Source: Microstegium vimineum (lineage: Eukaryota; Streptophyta; Magnoliopsida; Poales; Poaceae). Taken from it: 64,000 nucleotides of DNA. Position 1 is the stretch's first letter. The number at the start of each line of letters is the position of its first letter. The translations under genes and the position numbers were made by a program. The DNA lies in the NCBI GenBank assembly GCA_022036555.1, contig CM039130.1, positions 18,311,937 through 18,375,936 of the forward strand, read 5' to 3'. Below are positions 11,600 to 23,400 of this stretch, in pieces. The notes beneath the pieces are model-generated. The model was not told where the DNA came from, ran no database searches, and was given only the letters and a program-made list of their open reading frames with translations.

Positions 11600-14500
11600 G
11601 ATTCGCCGATGATGGAAAGCTGGGACAGGGCTTCACGTCCGCCGATGATTTACTCGAGATAGACATCAGCGATGGTAGTAAACATAGGCCTACTTTTATT
11701 AGTACTAAGTTAGATTCCCAATGTAAACAACAGTTGACTAATTTGTTAAAGGAATATAAAGATTGTTTTGCTTGGGATTATACGGAAATGCCTAGTTTAG
11801 ACCGATCAATAGTTGAACATCGGTTGCCTATTAAATCTGGTTTCCAACCCCATCGACAACCTGCACGCCGATGTAATCCTATGGTGTTGCGTGACATTAA
11901 AGCTGAAATTACAAAGTTAATTGAAGCTGGGTTTACTCGGCAATGTCGATACGCCGATTGGATTTCTAATGTGGTTCCTGTGTATAAGAAGAATGGAAAA
12001 CTTCGTGTTTGTATTGATTTCAGGAATCTCAACAAGGCTACGCCGATGGATGGTTATCCGATGCCCATTGCTGATCTGCTGATTGATGCTGCTGCTGGAC
12101 ATCAAATCATTAGCTTTATGGATGGTAATGCTGGGTATAATCAAATATTCATGGCTGAGGAAGACATAAACAAGACTGCATTCAGATGTCCGGGTCACGT
12201 CGGTTTATTTGAGTGGGTTGTCATGACTTTTGGCTTGAAGAACGCCGGTGCTACTTATCAAAGAGCAATGAATTTTATCTTTCATAAGTACATCGGCACG
12301 ATAGTCGAAATCTATACCGATGATGTGGTGGTTAAATCCGGAAGTTTTGAAAAGCATCTTACCGATTTACGAAAAATCCTAGAATGCACAAGGGAGCATG
12401 GGTTGAAGATGAATCCTAACAAGTGTGCGTTTGCTGTATCGGCAGGTCAGTTTCTGGGTTTTATGGTGCATCAGAGAGGCATCGAGATCGACAGAAAATC
12501 TATTGATGCAATTAATAAGGTGGTTACTCCTACAAACAAGACTGAGCTGCAATCCTTGATCGGCAAGATTAATTTCATTAGAAGGTTTATATCTAACTTA
12601 TCTAGTAAGATTAAATCTTTTAGTCCATTGTTAAAGCTGAAAGCCGATCAAGAGTTTACATGGAAAGAAGAACAACAGTTAGCTTTGGAGGAGATCAAGA
12701 AATATTTGGTAAGCCCTCCAATCTTGGTTCCACCTCAACACGGGAAGCCTTTCAAGTTGTATTTGTTTGCCGATGATAGTGTTATCGGATCAGCCTTAAT
12801 TCAAGAATTTGAAGGGAAAGAACATGTGATTTATTATTTGAGCAGAAGGTTAGTGGATGCTGAAACCAGGTATTCGGCCATAGAGAGATTGTGTTTATGT
12901 TTATATTTCTCTTGCATAAAATTGAGGCATTATTTATTGTCGGCTGAATGCACTGTTATCTGCAAAGATGATGTGGTTAAGTATATGCTATCGATGCCGA
13001 TATTAAGTGGGAGAATCGGCAAATGGATTTTGGCACTTTCAGAGTTTGATCTGAAGTATGAATCGGCTAAGGCAGTTAAGGGTCAGGTGATGACCGATTT
13101 CATTACTCAGCATTGCAATATGGTAAGCTTTATAGAGATTGCTCCTTGGACTTTGTTCTTTGATGGGTCTACATGCAAAGAAGGAGCAGGTGTTGGCATT
13201 GTTTTAATCTCACCTCGTGGACGGAAATATGAAATTTCACTGCCGATTGTTGCTACTTCAACAAACAATCAGGCTGAGTACCAGGTTCTACTAAAGGGGT
13301 TGGAATTACTCAGGGAGGTACGTGCCGATGCTGTTGAGGTCTTCAGTGATTCTATGTTGGTAATCAACCAATTGATTGGGACATATGAATGCCGAAGTGA
13401 AGCTTTAATTGCAACCCATGAAAGGTGCTTGCAGTTATTAAAAGAATTCAAAGAGTACCGCCTTGAGCATATTCCTAGGTTGCATAACGAAGAGGCTAAT
13501 CGGTTAGCACAGAATACTTCAGGATATCAGCCGATTCAAGAAGTCATGACACCAGTAATGGTTGCCAATGACTGGAGAAAAGAAATTGCCGATTACTTAA
13601 GAGATCCGTCTAAGAAAGTTGAAAGACGTCTAAAGTTCCAAGCTACCAAGTATGTGCTCCTTGACAATGAATTATATTATCGGACAATCGATGGAGTTTT
13701 GCTTAGATGCCTTAATAGAGAAGAATCAAAAGAGTTGATGGGCGAGATCCATGAAGGGGTGTGTGGAGCACATCAATTGGCATTCAAGATGAAGTGGATG
13801 ATTAGGCGGAATGGATATTATTGGCCGACAATTCTTGAAGATTGCTTCAACTATTTTAAAGGGTGCCAGGATTGTCAGAAGTTTGGTAATGTTCAGAGGG
13901 CACCTGCATCGGCAATGAATCCTATAATCAAGACTTGGCCATTTAGGGGATGGGCTATTAATCACATCGGTCAGATTTATCCGCCCTCAAGCAAGGGGCA
14001 CAAGTTTATACTTGTCGCTACTGATTATTTTACAAAATGGGTTGAAGCGATTCCTTTGAAGAAGGTGACATCAACAAACATGGAGGATTTTGCAAAAGAA
14101 CACATTGTTTACCGATTCGGTATTCCTCAAACTATTACTACCGATCAAGGAACCATGTTCACATCGGGAGAGTTTGATGAATTTGCTGCTAGTATGGGGT
14201 TCAAGGTATTAAACTCTTCTCCTTATTATGCTCAAGCTAATGGTCAGGCTGAAGCAACTAATAAAGGAGTCATTAAGCTTATCAAATGCAAAATTGAAGA
14301 AAACCCTAGAAGGTGGCATGTAGTGTTAAATGAAGCCCTATGGTCGTATCCGATGGCTTGTCATGGTGCAACCAAAGTTTCGCCGTATCAGTTGGTCTAT
14401 GGGCATGATGTTGTCCTGCCTTAGGAAATTAAAACTGGTTCTAGGCGATTGTCTTCTCAAGATCAATTGATAGCCGATGAATATGATACTCTTATGAAGG

Positions 14501-14829
14501 ATGAGTTAGAAGACTTAGCAGGTCATCGGTTGAGTGCTTTGATTAGCATTGAAGAAAATAATAAAAGGGTTGCCAGATGGTATGATAAGAAGGTGAAGGT
14601 GAAGCAATTTGCCGATGGCGATCCGGTATGGAAGTTGATTTTACCGATTGGGACTAAGAGTTCTAAATTTGGAAAATGGTCTCCTAATTGGGAAGGTCCT
14701 TATCGGATAAAACAGTCTGCTCCTGGCAATGCTTATATTTTAGAGACTCTCGAAGGAGTTGCATTCTCCAGAGCAATCAACGGTAAATACTTGAAGAAAT
14801 ATTACCCTAGTATTTGGGTCGACGCATAG
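11600..14829 (+). pseudogene. T1 pol: RT, RNase H, second (archaeal-type) RNase H, integrase
   Basis: The frame is open from about 11606 to TAG at 14422-14424, and the same frame continues to a stop at 14827-14829. RT shows YTDD at 12313-12324. RNase H 1 (about 12740-13100) looks like the degenerate connection type. RNase H 2 starts with LFFDGS (13162), then QAEY and VFSDS, but its fourth acidic residue is Asn (EEANRLA near 13498, where Asp is usual). Integrase has HHCC at about 13750-13872. Its core reads AINHIG at 13960, where the first catalytic Asp has become Asn, then TTDQG (14143) and GQAEA (14251). The C-terminal tail (14449-14829) has a KVKQFADGDPVWK segment. Tandem RNase H domains identify the Tat lineage. 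With stops and two Asp-to-Asn changes the enzyme is dead. Confidence 0.93.
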
Positions 14830-15100
14830 AGTATCCGTTGGGATACCGATGGAAGAGAGTGCTATATAAAATATCGGTAAAAGTGTACTAACGTTATATT
14901 ACAAAGCGAAATCAAGTGTTACATTTGCCGATATGATGAATTGTAGCAAATTACAATCAGGACTGAATAGCTGATATCGCACGCAGGCGAATTTGCTCTA
15001 TTTCCTCCATCTCCCTGGCATCATCATCGGTAGACCCTTCAACTGGCTTGATTTTCTTCTTTAACAGAATGGCTTGTCGGGCGTTTCTGTCTCCTTCTTG

Positions 15101-18086
15101 TCACAGAGCCTTAATGGCGTTGGGCAGTTGAGCTTTCTTTTGGCTGGCTGTGTTCAGGGCTTCTTCAACTCTTTTCAGTTCAGTCAGCAGCTCTTCCTTC
15201 CTTGCCGATAAGTGAATGATCTCTTGCTCAAGATCGACGCCGGAAGTCTCTACTTGGCCGATGTCCTTATGCTTCTCATCGGCAGCTTGTTTGAACTTAA
15301 GCATTTCTTCTTCAAGCTGTGATCGAGCAGTCCTATCGGCTATGCGACGAGACAGTCTTTGATACTGAAGTTGCTTGCTCTCAAGAAACGCTGCTTGGAA
15401 GAGTGTTTCTTCTGGATCGGCAGACAGGTGGCCTTGGATGTCTTTAAAAGCTATCTTTACTGCAGTAGAGTCTTGGACGAGATAGGATGTGTCTTGTTGC
15501 AGTAAAGATAGCAATGTTTCAAGCTTGAGTTTGACATCTGCCGATAAAGTTGGAGTGGAACTTTCTTCGTCTTCGTCTTCATCGGGAAGGTTGACGGTGA
15601 AGGAGAACAAGCTATTCGTTGGAGCAGAACCTTCTCTGTCTTCGTCTTCGTTAGGGAGATTGACGCCGAAGGAGAGCAAGCTATCGGGGGAGTCTTGGGC
15701 CTAAAAAGAAGAAAGTTAAAATTTGCCGATTATAAGTTTATACTGTAAGTTTTTAGATAATCGGCTTACCATCTTGAAGCGGATTTCTTGCCCGGGACTT
15801 GGGAAGTTGGCTGGTATGGCCTCATTCTGGAGATCAGCAACAGTTGCCGATGAACACGCTTCCGTAGGAGGAGCGGTCGGTGCTGTTGGTGCTATTGCTG
15901 GTGCTGTCTCTGCTGCGGTGGATGGCTCCTGTGGCGATGATGCCGTCCTCTGGTCTGGATTTTCATCCGGTGTAGGCGCTGGTACCGGTGCCGATGTTGT
16001 TGCAGATGGTTCTTGTGGCAGTGGTATCGTCTCCTGATCAAGAGTTTCATTAACTGATTGCTCAGGGACAGATGCCGATGGTTGTTCCGCCGTTGGTGCA
16101 TCGGCAAGGGTTGGTGACGCAGCTAGAGTGGCTTGCCTCAGGCGTTTCTTCTTTGGTGCAGCAGTAGGAGAACCAGCCCGTTTTGGTTGAGAAGCCTGGG
16201 GGGCATCGGCAGGAGGAGTTGGAGAAGCTTGTACGTCTGGAGCGGCTGCGATGACCTCGCTGCCTGAAATGTTTGGTGCAAGTTACATAAGTAAATATTG
16301 TTGATGAACAGTATGTGATCGGTATAAGTAAAAATAAAACTTACTGCAAAAGCCCGCGCCAAGATGGCAGCAGCAGCCAATGGAGTAGCAATGGTCTCTG
16401 CAGGCATCGGCTTGGGCTTGAAGGTGACTTTAGGTACCCTCTGAGGAGTGAAGGCAGCCAATGTAGAAGCCTTGTTGCCGATGATTGATACAGGGCTGAT
16501 TACTTGAAGATGGAAAGGTTTGCCACTTATGCTCATTTTGGGGATTGGATCGTCAATCTGTTAAGCAAAAGGTCAGATGCCGATGATAGAGGTAAGTAAT
16601 AAGAAATGCATTGGAGTGAAAACTTATTGCATCATCAGGAATGACGTAATCGGCATCGATTAAATGCCGATAGAAGTGCGATGACTTGGCGAACAGTTGG
16701 CTTCTCCATTCTTGCCACCAAAATTTGTATTCCTCCATGATGAAAGATGTTGGTGCCCAGGAGGATAGGTCGATGTCTGATGTATCGGCATCGGGAGGAA
16801 GATTGACGACCTTGTTCCAGTCCATAGCACTGGAGATAACTTGTCTTGGTTTTATCACCTCGGCGTAGCAGAGCTTGATCGGTAATTGGTCGAATGCCAT
16901 TTGTCTTGCTGCTGCCGATGGGTAATAGAACTCAAAGGATGGAGGAGCATTCTTCCCAGTTCCAAAAATGTTGACTGGAATAGCTCGAGGAACAATACTG
17001 ACCTTCATAATTATTTCGTTTTGAGGTACATTCTCATCGGTAAGGTTGAACAGCAAAGGGAATCGGTTGTCTTCATCGATGTAAGGCCACCAAAGCCGTT
17101 CTGCAGCAGGGATTCCGTTGTAGAGTTTTTGGAAGAACCTGCCGAATTGGTCTGCATTGGCATCGGTTCCTGGTAGCACTATGATAGCCTCCCCAAAATT
17201 GAGTGGGGGATGAGTTGCCGATTCATCATCCTCATATACATAGTCTTCTGATATATCCCTTGAAAATTGTTGATTGAACAAGCCAAATTGAAGGACCTTG
17301 TACATGTGTGCGTTTAACCACATGTTTATAAACCACCAAGGACCCCCGAGGTTGCCGATGGACTCGCCTAACAATAACTTCTTAGACACTTGGTGTAGGA
17401 GATGGTATACCGATCCAAGAAGGTATCGGCCGAGAGGGAGTGTTGTTCCATCGGCAAGAAGCTCTGCTACAGGGAGGTACATGGTAGTAGGTCCGACGGT
17501 TCTGCCACAGATGATAAATTTTTCCAACCACATATTCAAGAAGATGGCGTGCTCCCTTTGACCTACCGATCCAGTCTTTTGATATTCCTGGATGTAACCA
17601 GTCCAGCCGCCGATATTGCGCGTGTTCACTTTATACTCAGCCTTCCTATTGAACAAGGCGGGTGTATCGGCAGAGGAGACATCAAGGTCGGTAAGCATAT
17701 GCACATCAGCAAGAGTGGGAGTGGCTGGCCCGTGTCTGAATAAGAAGGCATTCATTGTATCGGACCAAAAAATAAGATGCAGCCATCATCATGTTTTCGT
17801 TCTTTTCCATATCGGCAATGGAAAGTCTAATGCACTGGTCCAGGTTGCGCTCTGACCAATAAACTTGCTGTGATATGATTACCCTAAGGTACCAGTTCTT
17901 CCATCCCTTGGTGTATTTGGGCCATGAACGGAAAGCATCTTTCCATAACCCTAGGCTAAAGCATTCAGATCTGAAGGGGATGCGGTTGGTCTCTATGTTT
18001 ATCAGATTGGTAGGATCAGGATTTCCCATTGAGCCTAGGTAGTTGAAATTGGATTGTTCAATGGGGATTACGACCTTGTTGTACAT
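15101..18086 (-). pseudogene. Spliced antisense gene in T1: plant mobile domain plus coiled coil
   Basis: This gene lies between integrase and the 3' LTR on the opposite strand. Exon 1 (18086-16628) encodes a plant mobile domain (PMD): FWSDTMNAFLFRHGPATPTL, then EHAIFLNMWLEKFI, YLPVAELLADG and GGPWWFINMWLN. It contains one frameshift in an A-run at about 17764-17770. Intron 1 (16627-16558) has a mutated donor, GCA|ATAAGT instead of GTAAGT, and acceptor AACAG, and rejoins in phase. Exon 2 is 16557-16345. Intron 2 (16344-16264) is GTAAGT...TTTCAG. Exon 3 (16263-15770) is Pro/Ala/Ser-rich and needs one base of frame correction. Intron 3 (15769-15701) is GTAAGC...TTTTTAG and is in phase. Exon 4 (15700-15101) begins AQDSPDSLL, has two repeats of a VNLP.EDEDxE acidic motif, then a Glu/Lys/Leu-rich predicted coiled coil. 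PMD proteins are host factors linked to silencing. Antisense PMD frames are known in Tat elements; the role here is unknown. Confidence 0.82.
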
Positions 18087-18376
18087 TTACTAGGTTTTAG
18101 AAAAATAAAAAAGGAGAAAGGGGAAAAGAGATTACGAAATTGATATGGAAAAGGAACTTGCAAAAGGTGAAGTGAGAAAGAAGCAGATTTACTCAGGGGA
18201 CATTGAACTGGATCGCCATTGAAGCCGAGGAAGTCCTTGCGATTCGTATTCTGCTGGAAAAAGACGCCGCCGCTCGAGTTCGCAGAATTGTTCTTCAGAA
18301 TCGCCGCCGAGGTTGAAGACGAGGGCAAAGGGAAGTGAATGCAGGCTTAGGGTAAAAAACAGATTGGATGGTGGTA

Positions 18377-18385
18377 ATTTTTATA
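18377..18385 (-). promoter_or_regulatory. TATA-like box for the T1 antisense gene
   Basis: On the minus strand the sequence is GGCTTATAAAAATTACC, about 300 bases upstream of the first PMD-frame ATG (18086). Between them lies a pyrimidine-rich stretch with a GTAAAT...CCTAG pair that could be a leader intron, but the joined frame does not continue cleanly, so I leave it as a suggestion. Confidence 0.4.
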
Positions 18386-18627
18386 AGCCTGGTCAGGTGT
18401 ATTTTGGAATTTTCTTCGTACTGAGCAGGAATGTGGAAGGGTATGCAATAGGTATGTGCGGCAATCGAGGAGATAGGATTGGGTTTATAACTGTTCATGT
18501 TACAGTCACGGAATTTTGTTGATAAATTGTGATTTTTACGCGCGGTAATCAAGGATGTCCTGCAATTATCTTGGAAGGAAAGGTTACAGTAGAGAAAATT
18601 TTGGCGTGTAAAATATTCTACACTCCG

Positions 18628-18642
18628 AAATTGGGGGGCATG
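18628..18642 (+). other. Polypurine tract of T1
   Basis: GAAATTGGGGGGCAT lies directly before the 3' LTR start and shows that the element runs on the plus strand. Confidence 0.75.
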
Positions 18643-19611
18643 TGTTGACACCATTTTTTGGCATGTGTCAAATGAGCTAAGACTTGCATTGATCGGTAGC
18701 TTTTTTCTATCGGCATCGGCAGGTTATCAGTTAACGTTACCGATGAGAATGAATTCTGCAAATGAATAAGTTTGTTGTTGATGGAAGCTGAACAATAGCA
18801 GTGGTTGCCGATTGGGAAATATTGCCGATGCCGATGGGCATGGAGTGACGATGCCGATGGGCACAGGGTGATGTGGCGGTTGACGTCAACGGAAGATTGC
18901 CGATGGCAATAGAAGGAAGTTGCGGATAGAAGAGTCTGCCGATGGAAAGTTTCATCGAAGAGAAGATATAAGGAAACTGGTAATCTCATACCAGTATTGT
19001 TATAGAAGTTTGAGTTCGTCTTTTGCACGAGTCGTTTTTTTCTTTAAAAATAGAAGTGTCTGTTTAGGAAAATCGTATTGTTATTTGAGTCTGACTCCTG
19101 CGCGAGTCAGTTATTTCCTTTAAAGTAGGAGTTTGTTTTATTTAGGAAAGGTGCAAGGCGTGTTTGTCTACAACTCCTATTGCTGGAGTATAAATATGTA
19201 CCTAGGGGTCGTGAGAAAACAACAATCAATCTATCAAACAAATCAATTGCTCTTATTTACTTTCAATGCAATTTACCCTTTTATCACATTAGTCTTAGTT
19301 TATCTACGAGTTCTTCAAACTTCAACGGGATGCATCACCTTGATCTTCGTCAAACCCTTGCAAGTTCCGCGTGGGAGTAATCTGAGCTTTGACCTCCGGG
19401 CGCATCGCTGTTGTCTCGTTCAGCTCTGCTCTAGTTACCCTGATCAAGTCTGAGTCTTGACATCTTGGCGTATCGCCGTTGTGTTGATTGGATCTTGTTC
19501 TAGTTATCGTCCTTGTCGATTAACTGGTCAAATCGACTGTCACACCCTCGGAAATCGAATTTGGGTAATAGCCCGAGGTGTTCGCAGATCCTGACGCTTT
19601 TTGTGTCAACA
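18643..19611 (+). repeat. T1 3' LTR (969 bp)
   Basis: It matches the 5' LTR with scattered substitutions and a 64-base deletion after about 18806. It has TATAAATA at 19189-19196, and its end GTGTCAACA is followed by the duplicated target CCTTG. Confidence 0.92.
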
Positions 19612-19900
19612 CCTTGCTATGAACGAGGGCCTCTATTCTTGATCTTATTCGCCTATGTCTTCTTTTGAATAAAGACTTGAACTTCATTGCGTTCTCCATT
19701 CTTACTTGTGTTCTGGATTCACTTGCAAAAAAGCCTTCTCGATCAGGTTAATCATGTTGTGCATTGTTAATAACCAATAGAGTAGCGGCGTAACGGTAAT
19801 TGGGTCGGAATCAATCTTGGTTCGATCCTAAAATCGTGAACGTCGCGTCCACCAATCGACACTATCATATCTTTCAGAAGATTAGGACTTATCTACATCA
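19612..19900 (+). repeat. R element 5' LTR, right piece
   Basis: It resumes the R LTR after the T1 insertion (CTTGCTATGAACG...GAATAAAGACTTGAACTTC, compare 43205-43282). It ends CTACATCA just before the primer site, in the same position as the N1 LTR end (CACTCATCA). Confidence 0.7.
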
Positions 19901-19902
19901 AG

Positions 19903-19915
19903 TGGTATATGAGAT
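19903..19915 (+). other. Primer binding site of R (degenerate)
   Basis: TGGTATATGAGAT lies two bases after the LTR end. It corresponds to TGGTATCGGAGCC in N1 and to the initiator-Met tRNA type site TGGTATCAGAGC. Confidence 0.6.
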
Positions 19916-20380
19916 CAAGTAGATCGTTAGGTATTACCATTATGTTCACTTTTACCCTAATTTAGTATTTTTTCCCTTCCTCCTATAAATATAGAAAATT
20001 GCCAGAAAAAATATTTATGTTCATCTTTCTTTTTCCATGACCCATGACCCATTATGCTCTTGCAATTTTTTTGAGTCAACGTGCTTTCTTGAACGGTCGT
20101 CCCTCGTGTGTCTCTGGGTTCGTTGTGTCTTGGTCTCGTTCTTTAGTATCAAGTCTTGTTTGCTGTGTAAAAAAGAGAGAACGTCTTGCTCTTGTTTGCT
20201 GCAAGAGGACAAAAAAGAGAGAATTATCTTATGCGTGAGACAGTAAAGAGGAAAGAAATCGTTTTTGTCGTCTATCTATTGTGTTAGGAACCACTACATG
20301 CTGCAAGAAAAATACAAAGTTTTTTTTAAGCTTGAGGAAGTACATGAAGCTAGAACTCCTTTTGGTCTAACCGAATCTAT

Positions 20381-20416
<36 letters not shown>

Positions 20417-20433
20417 ATGTATATATATATATG
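19916..20433 (+). other. R internal leader, no gene recognised
   Basis: AT-rich untranslated-type sequence after the R primer site. It holds no credible coding region. A CACTACATG string at 20292 resembles a CACTA end but does not match the right terminus, and no shared 3-base target duplication is seen. The last 55 bases are a TA microsatellite. Confidence 0.5.
20378..20432. repeat. (TA)n microsatellite
   Basis: About 55 bases of nearly pure TA repeat with two short interruptions (TATGTATA, ATAATGTA). It may have replaced or hidden the left terminus of the CACTA-like element. Confidence 0.9.
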
Positions 20434-20640
20434 GGCTATTAACGGAGACGAACATTTTTATTTACCGAGACGGTTACATGTGCCTGTCTCGTAAAATCGA
20501 TTTATGGAGGTGATTATAAAATAATCGCCTCCAAAAATCTATTAACCGAGATGGACGTTATAACAGGTCCGCCTCCAAAAATAACTGCATTTATGGAGGT
20601 GGACCTCTTATAAGGCCCGTCCCGGTTAATAGTTGCCGAG
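20434..20640. repeat. Left subterminal repeats of the CACTA-like element
   Basis: Several copies of short motifs in both orientations: TTACCGAGACGG, TTTATGGAGGTG, ATCGCCTCCAAAAAT, TTAACCGAGATGG, GTCCGCCTCCAAAAAT. They match the right subterminal block at 40741-40883 (CCGCCTCCATAAATC, TTAACCGAGG). Such arrays are transposase-binding sites in the CACTA superfamily. Confidence 0.6.
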
Positions 20641-20718
20641 ACCCAAACGAGCCCAGTTGGCCAACTAGCTTGATCAGGTAAATAAGAAAGAGTTAGGGTT
20701 TCAACCCAACACCCCACC

Positions 20719-21215
20719 TGTTGGCGATATTACATCGGCATATCCCCAGGGACCTTATGGGCCTACCGACCAGAAGACGGCCCACCTCGTGAGGCCTTGC
20801 AGCACGCGACCAGCCCGTCGTGCTCGCCAGGAACTCCGAGGAAGTCTTGCTCGCCAAGAAAGATCCTAGTAGATAGACTTGGATCACTTTCCTTAAGGGA
20901 CCAATCGTAATCTGTTAGGATATGGAAACTGTAACACTGCTCCCCGGCTATATAAGGCGAGCAGGGACCCCCTCGAAAACAATCTCTCACAACCTCTTAG
21001 ATCTCATCTATACCTCATGTAACCTAATACTCATATCAATGTAGCCACCAAAACACATGACATACGGTATTATGGCGAATTGCCGACCTAAACCTGTATA
21101 AATCGCCGTGTCTACGCTCTCTGTGTTACGCTTGATCGTCGTCGCCACGCCTCCGCCTACAATCTACTACCGTAGGGTACCCCCTAGGTAGACCGCGACG
21201 AATATTTCATCGACA
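20719..21215 (+). repeat. T2 5' LTR (LTR1, 497 bp)
   Basis: Starts TGTTGGCGATATTAC, has a TATATAAG box at 20949-20956 (CCCCGGCTATATAAGGCGAG) and ends TTCATCGACA directly before the primer site. Confidence 0.92.
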
Positions 21216-21217
21216 GT

Positions 21218-21235
21218 TGGCGCGTCAGGTAGGGG
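21218..21235 (+). other. Primer binding site of T2
   Basis: TGGCGCGTCAGGTAGGGG, two bases after the LTR. It matches the T3 site (25421) with one difference and is typical of grass Tat elements of this group. Confidence 0.8.
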
Positions 21236-21252
21236 ATGTGTGCATCAACTCC

Positions 21253-23400
21253 ATGGCTCATCAAGCGGTCACCTTCCCGGATTCGATGGTCTTCCTGGCG
21301 ACCGGCACCATACTCCAGATCGGATCCGTATCCTGGACCATTGGATCTACACCACGCGGGGCAGACGCGCTCCCATCCGCACATCGTCCCGCCACGCCGA
21401 AGTACCACCCACGAAAGAAGGTTAGGATCGACGATTTGGTCGACTCCATCGATCGCTCCAACACCGGTATCATCGACTGCATCGAACTCGTGTAAGACGG
21501 CACAACGCCGACTTTTCGACCATCACGGTCATCAACCACGCCGCCACCAAACCCCCGCGAAGACGACGGCTGTGATGATCAGGGCCATCCACCCTCCCCC
21601 GACGAAGCCTCTTGGGCTCAGCAACCAAGCGGCAATATTCCAACGCCAGGTACTCCGATCGATCTTCGACTAGATCCTGGCGGCCCCCGTCGTGAACACT
21701 ATCGTCATCTCCGCAATCCCTAGCGACTCCGAGCAGGCGGTGTCCCTCGATGACACTATCTCATCGGGCTCGGCCACCACCACGAGGACCGAAATCGCCG
21801 ACTCCTCCGGATCGACGAGCAGCTTCCCAGAGTTCCCTCCGTGCTTCGGAGGAATGATTTTTCAAGTCTCCACCGATAGCGTCGCCCGCGACAACGAGAC
21901 AGATGCTGAGCGCATTGTGAGAGAACAGCATAACGCCAAACGCGCACAGAGGCACGACCTGGAACAGCGCGAGTAGGAGCAAAGGAATCGTGATCGCCCG
22001 CCATGCCCAACCTCAACCACGACTTCGACTAGGTGGGCGACATCCCGGTATACCCAACCCCCAGCGCCAACCTGGTGGTAGCCGCATACGAGCTGTCCAA
22101 GCTCCTCGCCACACCGGAGATCGAGAAAATAGAGGCCCACATCATGGCGGCCGCGGTCCAGGTCAACAAAGCTGGTCCCCTACCTGAATTCTCCGCCCAG
22201 TACCATAGTAGAAACCACCCTCGAAGCCCTACGAGGGAGCACCGACGAAGATCCCCACGATACGATGACGAAGAGTATGACAAGCCCCGACGCGATCGAA
22301 CACCAGCGCTGGCGCCCCGAGCCACAGGAGGACTACGCCCCTTCTCCGCTCGTCTGCGCGCCATCAGGTGGCCCTAGAATTTCAGAGTAACGCCGGTGGA
22401 GAAATACGACGGCAAGGCAAACCTAGAGCAATGGGCGTCCACGTACGAGATCGTCGTGTACGCTGTCGGGGGAAATCTAGACGTGATGGCCAATTACTTA
22501 CCTGTTATGTTGTCAACCTCCACCAATATCTAGCTCCAGAAGATTCCAGAAGTCACCATCGACAGCTGGGAAGAACTCAAGAAAGTCTTCATCAAGACAT
22601 ACAAGACAACATGCATCCAGCCGAGGGTGCACTATGACTTAGAGAATGTCCGTCAAAGGAGCAATGAAAGCCTTCAGGAATACATCAGGTGCTTCTCCGA
22701 TAAGCGGCTGAGCATAGCAGAGATCTCCGATCTAGAGGCCATCGCCATCTTCTCCAACAGCCTGCGAACAGACGACCTCAGGAACAAGTTGGCCCGTAAG
22801 AGCATAACAACCATAGAAGAACTGATGACGATTGCGAGTCCTTACGCCAACCAAGACGACGCCACCCACAGTAGGGAGAACAGGCGGCGCCATTCTCATT
22901 CCTCGGAAGAATGCCTAGCGACTGAGAGCGCGAGCACTGAGACTACCGGTCGAGCAACTCTGAAGGATATAGGTAGGGGTACGACTATAGGCGCGGAAAC
23001 CACTACGTCGCCAACACAAACGCCCGCCCAAGGAAGAATTACAACACCAGCTACGAAAAGATCCTCGATGGCCCATGCCCCATACACAAGAATTCCAAGC
23101 ACTCCATGCGTGAGTGTGATCTCCTTGAGTCAGCTATGCGGGGAAGAGGCGACAAAAGACCAAAGAAGGATGATGCCGACAAGGACAAGGATCAAAAACC
23201 GCCGGCACCGAAGTTCCGAACAGCCTCAAGAACGTACTCCATCTTCGGAGGCAGCGTGGTCGTCGAAGGGGAGAGACGACGCCGTCAAGTCCGCAAGGAC
23301 ATCTTTTCAGTCGCCGCTACAGGAGATGACTCGGCCAGCGCTCTCTACCTCGACTAGTCTAAACAACCTATCAGCTTCTCCGGTGAAGATGAGTGAATAG
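21253..23400 (+). pseudogene. T2 gag, degenerate
   Basis: It begins at ATG 21253 (MAHQAVTFPDSMVFL), which aligns with the T3 start at 25456. The frame breaks at 21493 and several times after. The acidic segment SSFPEFPPCFGGMIFQVS lies near 21825-21885. The capsid core is spread over two frames (22400-22860): VEKYDGKAN..QW, then SNESLQEYIRCFSDKRLSI and LRTDDLRNKLARKSI. The core matches the classical grass Tat gag, in which a conserved block with RF..KR precedes a GLR..L..KL block. A degraded cysteine/histidine knuckle lies near 23078-23110. Not functional. Confidence 0.82.

Larger units (their letters stand above)
6841..19611 (+). mobile_element. Tat-lineage Ty3/gypsy element T1, complete with both LTRs
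   Basis: Two LTRs start TGTTGACACC and end GTGTCAACA. The flanking 5-base duplications are GCTTG (6836-6840) and CCTTG (19612-19616), one mismatch. Inside are a primer site, gag, protease, RT, two RNase H domains, integrase, a spliced antisense gene and a polypurine tract. A second RNase H between the first one and integrase is diagnostic of the Tat lineage. Several stops and frameshifts make it non-functional now. The hexamer GCCGAT/ATCGGC is heavily over-represented over the whole length. Confidence 0.93.

Noticed and set aside
18203..18328. Possible first exon of the T1 antisense gene
   Set aside because: No ATG in the long frame, and the GTAAAT...CCTAG junction does not keep the PMD frame. 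Kept only as a possible leader.
20292..20300. CACTACATG as left CACTA end
   Set aside because: Only the first six bases match the right end, and flanking triplets (AAC, GTG) differ.
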